Positions 54,746-64,000 of a stretch of DNA of 64,000 nucleotides are shown one piece after another. Under the pieces are notes generated by a model that saw only the letters and a program-made list of their open reading frames with translations, was not told the origin of the DNA and did not search any database. A program made the translations under genes and the position numbers. Position 1 is the first letter of the stretch, and every line of letters starts with the position of its first letter. Origin of the DNA: Psettodes erumei (Eukaryota > Chordata > Actinopteri > Pleuronectiformes > Psettodidae); assembly GCA_016785225.1 (NCBI GenBank), contig JAFBJZ010000449.1, forward strand, positions 992,001 through 1,056,000. Direction: 5' to 3'.

Positions 54746-57410
54746 TTTATTTGTTGTTCACCATCCGCTCATTGATATGAACGGGGTGGAAAAAAAATCA
54801 CAGGAACACCTGACTCACCCCATAAAACCACAAATTGATGTTGTCCCACTTTAGTGATTTTTACAGATCAGACAAACAAGATTGTGGAGGTGCTGGTGCT
54901 GGTAGGTACATTTTGTTTGCCTTTCAGACGGAACCAGGCAAGCTGTTTCCTATGGGTTACTGTGTGATAACAACCAGCACCAGCAGCTGGCTCCAGCTTT
55001 ACCAAACATATATGAGAATGACTAGATGACCACAGTTTAGTTTTCCACCTTACTTTGTTTTGCATCGTGTATTTGCGTTCGTCTTGACACTCACTTCATC
55101 CCAGTGACCTGACACTGACAGTGGCCTGTAATGAATATGGCTCAGTTCCCACTTGAAGCCACCCATGTGCATCTTATTTCATTGCCAAGCTTCCTCTGGG
55201 TCCCAGATGCCTGGACTCGCTTGCTGCTGAATAATTGAGTCATAAAATGTAACATGCTGCAACGATGAAAACCCTCTCGAATACAGAGATGAAGAAGATA
55301 ATCTTGACTTTAATCCGCCACGCTGTGATCGCGCTGTGGTCATGATTTAAAAGTTGGCGTGAAGCACAGAAACCTCATTAATGCTTTTATTTGCATCACC
55401 AGAAAATGTGCCTGTGTCCCAGGAAAATCACGCTGGCTCCAGTCACCGTGTCCTACACGTTAGTCGTTCATTGGTAGCTTTTACGAATTCACTTTTATTT
55501 TTGTCCATGAGAAAAGCCCCGGGCTTCGTTTCCTGATTGAATCGCGGAGCCTCTGACTGTTGCGTCTTCCTCAGGGAGGGACAGAGAGACGCGTCTCATC
55601 TGCAACAATTAGAAAACTCACAAATCTAACTCTGAGCATGGCAGTGATACGGTTTGAAGTGGATGAATCAAAATGTAATGAGCAGATGGAAATGATCAGC
55701 TCAGGCCTGTCTAGGGTTTCCTTGGCTGAGATTTGTGCCCCGTAGCCGGGGGTGGGGGGGGCAGTTAGCAGGTATATTTCAGGAGGCATGCTCTTGCCTT
55801 GAGTCAAGCAGCTGACGGGCTGTATCTGTTACACACACTCATGCTGGAGAGCAGCGTCCCTGCCCATGGATAACGGCTGCTCTCTACTCATCTAATTTTC
55901 TGCACTCTCTCGCTCACAGTTTTTCTTTGCTGCGCTCCCACACTTTTCTCTCTTTTTCTTGCACCCCCCCACAGCCACTGCCCACTCATTCCCCCCATTT
56001 GCCTCCATCTCAACCATAAGCTATATTTAGGCAAGCTTTTTTGTCGGTGGACACGGGGCATTGGGTGTCCTGACTCTGTCCACATGTGGGAGGACAGACG
56101 GGGCTTGGAGTGGCAGGGGGCTTCCCATAAATAACCCCCACCCCTCACCCACCCTCCTCCACTGAAATTTGGTGGACCCCTTGCTTATGTGTGGCCTCTG
56201 GGTGTTGCTTTAGTGTCTGGTTTCTCATTCCCAAGTTGCTCGCGACCGAAAAGTCATTTCCCCGCCACCCTGTTTGTATGAAGACAAAGTCGGGGAGGGA
56301 AGAAGCAACCTGGGCCCTCTGCTACTTGGCCACATGGAAATTCCCAAGAATTTTCCATTGCAGTGTTGCCTGGGCAACCTCGGGAATCGCTAACAGCTGT
56401 TTGGACGTGAGCCCTGTCCGGTACAGCAAGCACATCTGTATACCATAAAGCGAGGGGACTGTAGTTTTAAGGCTGTATTATAAATCAAGCGTGTGTCACT
56501 CCTTCCTTAATTTGAGGTTTATTTATTCATAAGCCTTTATCGCAAGTGCGTACATCTGAGAGGACATTACAGAGAAAGCGGCCAACCAAGCGAATCAATA
56601 GTCCGCAAAGTAATACGGTACACAACACCGTAAAACACACGGAGGCAAAACAAATCTCAAGACACAGCAGAGCAGGGTAGAAATTGCTGGAAGATGGAGG
56701 TGGTGTGAGACTGACAGTCCAACCCCGTGGCTCATCTCGCCTGTTGTCACACCAAGTTTTTGTGGCTGTCATCTCTTGTCTTTTAAGTTCGTAACCACAT
56801 ATTTATCTGTGGGCTGAGGCTACTGTCACCTTTGGGTCTCACGAAGAGTTTTTTTTTTTAAATAACCTGCTGAATGCACAAGAAATGCATCATCAAGCTA
56901 AGTAAATAAACAGGTTAAAAATTGCCCCCTAGCATCTCAATAAGTCACAACTTGACATGTTATGTTAAAATGTAGTGAAAATAGTTGACAAGTTGCGGTT
57001 TAATGATTTTTGACCCGACCTACTGGTTTCTTGTCGTCATTGTGAGTTGACAGGGCAGCTAGCTAGCTAGCAGAGTCTCATTTTTACATTTTTTTTTTTG
57101 TAATTGAATATTTATGTTCGTCTGCTGGTTCCAGCTTAACTGTTAATGTGCAGAAATGGACTTCTTGGCATTTTTAAACAAAAAACAAGCGCTTGTGAAG
57201 AGTGTCCACTTTGAAGTTTCATGTAGATACGCACAAACATGATAAGGGATTTATCACAGTTACACACCCGAGGCATACATCTAGTGGGGCACCACTGGCC
57301 CATATGATGTGTCATATTTTGAGGGAGACTCAGAGAAAAGTGGGCTCATGATGGCCAGTCAGGGCCTCTCCTGAGTCCCTTAATGGAGCTGCGTTGTCGC
57401 ATGAGAGCCG

Positions 57411-57497
57411 TTAATGTCAGTGTCCAGACCAGGCTGGACAGTACTAAGTACAACACTAACAGCAGTCTGCTTGTGGAGGCGTCCAGACTGACATTAA
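57411..57497. repeat. Inverted repeat with nested direct repeats
   Basis: TTAATGTCAGT (57411-57421) and its exact reverse complement ACTGACATTAA (57487-57497) bound a 65-base centre. GTCCAGAC occurs in direct orientation beside each arm (57422-57429 and 57481-57488), and GTCCAG pairs with a nearby CTGGAC (57434-57439). Confidence 0.7.
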
Positions 57498-57558
57498 TTG
57501 GACATTTTGGCCAGGGGAGCTCTGTTATCTCTCTTATACACAACGTTCGAGATTCTTT

Positions 57559-57579
57559 GTGTGTGTGTGTGTGTGTGTG
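57559..57579. repeat. GT microsatellite
   Basis: About ten GT units. Confidence 0.95.
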
Positions 57580-60500
57580 GTGAGGCAGAAGGGTTGGGAT
57601 GATGTATGGATGGATGAGTAAGAGAGTTTGCTCAGAAAGTGTGAAGGTGACAGGGATGTGGAGGTTTAGTCATTTGGGCAGAGTTCAGAATGACACGTAG
57701 CAGGGAGAAGAGACAGCTGGAGGGGTGAGGACGAGCCAGAGGAGGGAAAAAATACAGCAACTCAGAGAAATTGTTTAATAGAACAGCAATTTTTTATATT
57801 AATAATTTGAATGAGTGAAATGAAGCCAATAACGTTACAGTGAGATGTAAAACTCACTCTGTGAATACAAATTGCCCACTTTGTCATTAAGATCACATCC
57901 TAACCATTGTGTCTTTTACAGAGATCTCTTGCAAAGTTGTGCGTGCATTCAGGAAGAATAATCTTAGTTGCTGTTGTCGTTCCTCAGTCTAGTGTTACGC
58001 TGGAATCTCAGCAGCAGGTGTGATTGCTCCGCAGCGGGCGCAGACACTTGCAGGTGTCACAACAGTTCTGGTTCCCCCGACTTAATGTGTCCAGATCCCT
58101 GCGGGGGAGAGGTGATGCAACGGGAGCCGTTCGTTCTGTCAGGATGTATATGCCGTCTGACATGGCAGGTGTAGACGAGACAGACTAGGTGCTAGGGGGA
58201 CGGCGAGTCAGTCCCAGCTCGACCCCGGTCCGGAGTGTGAGGTCAAATGTGGGCAAGGGTAGGAAGATTCTTATTGTCTTTTATGACTGCCTTTATCTGG
58301 CTGACAAGTTAGCCTGAACATAATATGTGGCTGTTTGTATCGGCCAAAATTCACCTGTTCATTCCCAGTGGAATCGGCTTCCTGTAACCCACACCTGCTC
58401 TCTCTGTGCGCAGTCACCCACCAGCACCCCCCCCCCAACCACCACCACCACCACCATTTGATAATGACCTCATACAGTGTCTTGTCATCTCGTGCACAGC
58501 TGCAACACGCCTCGGCACAAGGGCTCGATAGGGATGCAGAAAACACTGTTGTCAAGGCCTGGCTTTCAGCGCGGCTCCTCAGATCCAGCTGGGGGGGCTG
58601 TAGTAAAATGCTCCGACGGACTCGCTAAGGGGGAGATGGCAGAGACATCAATAACATCTTGCAATCGAAGATAATGAGGGACATTTACAAAGCCTGCAAT
58701 TATGGCGCTATTGACCTCAATAAAGGAGAAGATATCATCACTTGTCTCCTTTTGTGCTGCGTGGTGATGCATGTTAGAAGAGGGAGAGGAAAGGACAACA
58801 AAGGAAGGAAATTCTAATGTCATTTACAATAATATTTGCTGACATAGCAATAAGGAGGCAATAGGTAGTATTTAAATACAAGGCTATTGGCAATGACAGG
58901 AAAACTAAAGAAACACTTTGTGAGGAAAGAACTGAAAGAGGTGGAAAGAAGCAATGAAAGTGATACCTTCACCCAGGAGTAATAGCGGGACTGTGAGAAA
59001 GGAGAGGAAAGGCAGACAGAAAAAGACGGGCATGGGGCAGAAACTGACTGTTTGTCTTCTGCTGCGCTCCGTCAGGCTTATTAGATGCCTTGCTTCATAG
59101 TCAGAGCTCTTATTAGCTATCCCCCAGTGACTCAATTACATTCACGCTGCCATCCTCGAACGCCCCCAATCTAGTTGTTTTTTTTGGGGGGAGGGTTTCT
59201 GCATCTCATCTGCTTCACGTAATAGTATCAGCCTCATCTCTCTCTAAGAACACATTAGAAGCCCAAATTACTGCTATTAGCGGAGGATTGAAGGTTTCAA
59301 ACTGTCTCCCAGAGCTTGTACCATGACTCCACAACACGATGAGACAGCCGTAAAAAAAATTAAAATTTAAAAAAAGCGCCTGGATGCTTCCTCCGTGACA
59401 GGCTCGATGGTATTAAGAGATCAAGTGTGGATCCACAGGCTGGGTTCTGAGTATAAAAAACATGAGGATGTTTACAAGACGAGAAGGTGCTGGAGTGTAA
59501 ACTCCGAGATTGGATATTGAGCCCGGGATTCTCGCGCACAGGGCATGCTGGGCCTCGGAGCCGGCGTCGGGGCGACTTTTCGGTGCTGCAGTCGCAATGA
59601 TGGAGCGTCCAGCCTCTCTGGATCAATAGTCTGGACTTTCACTCGGCCCAGGGTGTCGAGGTGGTGTGAGTTTTATCCCTATGGAAACGGGATACGGCTG
59701 CCGCTGAATGACGACGTAAGGTCACTGTGCTGAAAAGAATGTATGTTTTATTTCCCCCCTAAGATGTTCTTCTTCTCTTCCCCTGACGATAAGGGATGTG
59801 GAGCACACTGCATGAAATTATGCTATAAGCACCAGGAGATTCAGTCGAGATGAGAAGACCAGAAGCAGCTACTGCTTGCTAACCAGTGAGATGTGACAAA
59901 GAATAAAGTTTTTTATGACAAACTGTTGCGATACTTTGACAGCTTACAGTCTACAGGGCGTTTGTTTAAAGCTGCGATGGTGCTTTCTTTCTTGTAAGGA
60001 CACGAGGAGATAAGTTTGGTATGAAAGTACACGCAGGAAAAAAAAGAACGTAAAGCCTTTCCGATCTTCTTTCCATGAACTCCATCTGGGAACCAGCTTT
60101 TAAAGTTGGATTGCAAACTCTCCATGATTGATTTTTTTTTTTTCATCGAAACCTTGAATGGAGGTTGTTGTCACAGCAGTGGGAACAGAGGAGAAACAAA
60201 GTACGAGTCAAGAACAGTTTGAGGTCAGAACAACTCGTTTCCATTAAAAACTGGATCTTCGCTTTGGCTCCTTTTACATTTTACAAATGAAATCCGCAAA
60301 TCCTGGTGACATTGTGATTAGGGGAAAAAAAGAGAGCAGTAAACGATGCCAGCTGTTTTGCCAGATTATCTGAAGCACTTTATTTGAAGCGAGCACGTCC
60401 GAAAATTGTGCGTGTGCAGCTGTGGTAGGCAGGGTCGGTCGGTTAAACCAGGAAGTCATCTGTAAACTGCAATACATGTTTACAGCTGGCATCTTGAGTA

Positions 60501-61049
60501 ATTGACAAAAACAATCAAGTGAAGTAGCTGGTGACGAGCTTTCCACGCCACAGAGGTGTCCTCGACAGATGAAATTGTTTATGCAGAGCTGTGGCAGTAA
60601 CTCCCACGGTCTGTATGTCATCATTGTGTGAGATAGAAAATGCTGCATGAGCATGGGTGCGAACGTGGCTTGTCGTGAGTTAGGTGACAAGGCTTGGAAA
60701 TTGTGTTTCATTGCAGTCATTTGCCCCTCCTTGGATGGGGGAGATGGCCACAACAACAAAAATAGGATCCAGGTTGCAATACAGTGGAATTATCCTTTAA
60801 ATAATTTAATTCAAAATGTGAATTGCAACCACTCTTCCCGTAAAGATCTTGACTTATCCTTCGGTCTAAATGGTTTCCTGATATATTGAACCCGAGAGAC
60901 TTTAATGTTTATAGTTTTGGAGCACTGACGCGCACTCACTTTCCGAGCTGATCGTCCAACAAGTGTATTAACCCTGCTCAGAGTGAATTACACAGCTGCG
61001 TGGCTAACGGCTAGGGGCTGTGGTTTTGAAGTGTAGAACCCCTCCCCTC

Positions 61050-61074
<25 letters not shown>
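61050..61074. repeat. CA microsatellite
   Basis: About 12 CA units, followed by GCACAC. Confidence 0.95.
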
Positions 61075-61080
<6 letters not shown>

Positions 61081-63780
61081 TCAGCCGCGCACAGCTCGAC
61101 CAGAAGGGTTAATGTGGTGCTGAGTCATGCTCTCTATTCTGGGACCGTGTCCACTCTCCTGTGTTCACTCCTCAGACTGGACAGTCTGCTCCCAACCGGC
61201 AGAAAGAGGTTTTCAATTTTTTTGTGAACATTTTTTTCCCGACACATCCAGGTTTGGATTAAATTGGGTTTGAATTTGAAACTTTGGATCCAGTTGAAAA
61301 AAATCAATAAGGCTGCAAACCAAAACAATGAGCCCGAAGGTCGGAATCAGAATTTGCAGTCAGGTTTTTCTACTACAAGCATCATCTGTTGCGTCGCATA
61401 CAACGTTTTGATCTGTTGTTTGTATAAAAGTATTGATAAGGGCATCATTAACCTTTACAGTCATAGCTGCTTCGCACCGAGTGGGTCCCGCCCACTTCAT
61501 TACATTAAGAGCCTCTTCAGAAGAACTGCACCAGTCCTGGTGACCTTTGACCCCGTGCAGCCACCTTACGGCTCCCTGAGAGTCCCAGTGCTCTGGTTAC
61601 ATATAACACGCACACACAACAGCTAGCCTAACAGAGGCCACTTATCCTCCAGTCATTAGAGTGATGGGAGGGCTACCTTGTCGACCCACCAGCCACTGTA
61701 CTCGAGGCCACAGGGGTCAAGCACAAATGAAGATACATGCGCAGCAGTTAGTTGAAGAATGAGCTAAATTAGCAGCAGGCAAGTCTCATGCGTGCCTACT
61801 GACTTGCAATGGTCGGCATGTCTCCTTGTGCATCTGTTTTTCGGTCAGATGATAGAGCAGCGATGTGGCGTGGCACTGTCAGTGTAAATATTGACACTGC
61901 TCACCAGTGCCTCATCTATCCAATTTCACACCGTTTAACTCCCTGGCACATTTGTGCATGTGACCGAGGACATAGAAAGAACTTGCTGAAATTTTAATGT
62001 TGTCTTTTCAGCGCGGGAGCCTTCGTATCAGGCGATGCGCTCATCTGACCTCCGACCAAATGCGTCTCCGACTGAAGTCAGTGAACCTGTGACGATCTGT
62101 GTAGCGTGCACATTACCCCCTCATAAATGACATGCTGGGCGAGATGGGGAGCAGACACACTCATCCCAAGCCTAACCTAGCCTAGTATGGAACTGGTCCA
62201 GGTGTGTGTTTGCTGTGAATGTTTAAGTCCATGGCTCATTTCCAGCTCAGCGTGAGGAAAATGCATGTGTGGCATCACATCAGGATAGTGATATTGCAGG
62301 TGACAGCAGGAGCTGCTGCTGATATCCAGTCTGATGGGTATTCCCTATTAGTCTGCCATGTATCCAACGTCCAGGCTCCCTGGCTCATCTAAACTAAGAG
62401 CAAGGGAGGGGAGAGTTCAGAGGCCCCGAAGCCCCAAAGGATTTGTCTTTAAACCTTGCGCCAACAAAGGATTATGTTGTGCACACAGGGCATTATTTTG
62501 TGTGAGCATGATCGATACGCAGAATATGTCAATTTTGTTCCTATCAGGTTAAAAAAGTGATAATTCAGTAGTTTGGCAAGTGTAAGAATTTAAAACCGAA
62601 GCTCCACATACAAAAAGCAGGTTTAAAAAGAATCACAGGACTTTTGCAACTTTCATAGTTTGACAGATGATATAGTTACGAACAAAAAATATCGGCCCCC
62701 AGATGTTGTAGTAAACACTGGCCCAGAATGACTTCTTACAGATTATCCTTCATCGCCTCGCAATCTGAGTGAGCGAGAAAACAGGTGAATGAAGGAGTGA
62801 CTCCCGCTGCCAAAAAGAACAAAGGAAATTAAGTAGAAAAAAAGGAAGTTCAACTGCTGCATAAAATGGGTGATATTAATGACTCAGTGAGACGGGAAGT
62901 GAGAGGAGAGAGGCTGGTAACGCCAGCGGGTCTCGCACTTGGCTGAGTTCCACACGGCTCCTCTCATCTCCAGCCTCGCAGTCTGCCACCGCTGTAGCCG
63001 AGCGGCTCTAAGCGACTCACCAGCCTTTTTGTAGGCTTCCTTCCACGCCCTTCCTTTGTGGGTGTGGGGATGGGGATGTGAGTGCAGGAGGGGATAATGA
63101 TGCTATCTCAGTTTTCCATGTCCCGCTCCAAGTTTCCATCCTGTCATCCAGGACACATTTCTTTGTGAAAACTCCACTTGGCCCTCTTAGATTCTTTCCT
63201 CACTAATGAGGAAGACGCGCGCTTTGGTGCTATGTGACGAAGGTATGCGTTCAAGCGATAAGAGGAACAGGCGGTTATCAGAACACCAACCGCTCCTTTT
63301 CAGTTTTTACCCGAGAGAGCTCACTGCTGCAAACGGACCTCGGGCAGGAGCTCCAGGCCTCTGCAGACCCGGGAGAGAGATAATCTCTGTTTACCACAAC
63401 TGCAACTTTCATGGGATCGTGTTTTATTGCAACTGTCCCTTCTTTGTTAGGGCTGAGCAAAGAAGCTCCGCAAACAGAGAATAAGCGTCAGTCGAAACAT
63501 GAGCTGTCTGACTCACATCAGTAGGATGTGTGTTCTGCAATACTAAATGCCTCACACTTGGGAAGTGGGAAGATTTAATTGGGGGATATGCTGTCGTATA
63601 CACTCAGGACATGTGCCTCATACAAATTTTATTATTAACTCTTGTCATTGTTCCATTATTGGAAAGACATTGAACGTTGAATTTGGCTCTGTTGTGTGAG
63701 GACAGAGTCGGGTAGTTTTGAAACAGTGGGCAGGCAGTGAACCTCAGCTCTTCTTTGATGGAGCACAGCCATGCACCCTT

Positions 63781-63785
<5 letters not shown>

Positions 63786-63821
<36 letters not shown>
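63786..63821. repeat. CA microsatellite
   Basis: About 18 CA units. Confidence 0.95.
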
Positions 63822-64000
63822 ATCTTCCCATCAGACACCTGTTGTAAGTCCACACCCTTCTTTCATAACAGCCTCAATATACACCTGCTGGCTATGGTCA
63901 GTAGACCTCATCCTGACCTTGGAGCTGGCTGCATGTACAGTAGTCAGCAAACATAACTAACTATGAGACTTTAATCCACTGTAAAGCCATTTGGAAGAGA

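Larger units (their letters stand above)
52085..64000 (+). other. cacna2d1: cacna2d1 intron 1, 5' part
   Basis: Starts with GTGAGT. I looked for the second exon (expected to encode KSWVDKMQEDL) and did not find it, so the intron probably runs past the window end. It is a mixture of AT-rich sequence, microsatellites (57559, 61050, 63786), one recognised repeat (54562-54745) and balanced-composition blocks (53060-53220, 57360-57540, 58640-58770) that might be conserved noncoding elements. No gene, RNA gene or long credible open frame is seen. Confidence 0.65.

Noticed and set aside
52085..64000. Second exon of cacna2d1
   Set aside because: No sequence encoding a KSWVDKMQ-like start after an acceptor was found by eye.
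1..64000. CRISPR arrays, tRNA or rRNA genes, bacterial or phage operons
   Set aside because: The only regular short repeats are dinucleotide and trinucleotide microsatellites; no tRNA A/B boxes in proper spacing, and all real coding sequence is split by GT-AG introns.

Overview
This window is vertebrate nuclear DNA, almost certainly from a spiny-rayed (percomorph-type) teleost fish. The evidence is the intron-exon structure with GT-AG junctions, some very short introns (one of 70 bases), abundant CA/GT microsatellites, several interspersed repeats that I recognise as common in percomorph genomes, and a strongly conserved neuronal gene. It contains no bacterial, viral or CRISPR-type system.

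Layout. Bases 1-9304 are the downstream part of a long intron of piccolo (pclo), holding a CpG-rich block, microsatellites and a repeat relic. Bases 9305-39222 carry the 3' two thirds of pclo on the + strand: the end of a zinc finger, about 10 kb of large low-complexity and coiled-coil exons (9305-21506), then a series of small exons for the PDZ domain (25101-27653), the C2A domain (29384-33478), a variable linker (34067-37622) and the C2B domain with the stop codon (37992-39222). A 3' UTR of about 3.1 kb follows, with two plausible poly(A) signals. About 9 kb of intergenic DNA, rich in repeat relics, leads to a GC-rich promoter and the first coding exon of the calcium-channel alpha2delta-1 subunit gene (cacna2d1, signal peptide exon 52005-52084). 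The rest of the window (52085-64000) is cacna2d1 intron 1, in which I find no second exon.

The two genes belong to the same process. Piccolo is a presynaptic active-zone scaffold, and alpha2delta-1 is an auxiliary subunit that carries voltage-gated calcium channels to the presynaptic terminal. Their head-to-tail order is the same as in mammals (PCLO then CACNA2D1). Here only about 12.8 kb separates the stop codon of one from the start codon of the other.

The most useful observations are: a one-base frameshift in the large pclo exon at about 13151-13154, in a G run; a 27-base microexon at 31435-31461 that corresponds to the known 9-residue splice switch of the piccolo C2A domain; three further phase-symmetric candidate cassette exons; a PVDLT CtBP-type motif among many DLS/NLS-like motifs; and a small terminal-inverted-repeat element just upstream of a C2A exon. 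Exon limits come from reading splice sites, phases and remembered mammalian piccolo protein; no alignment or database search was run.
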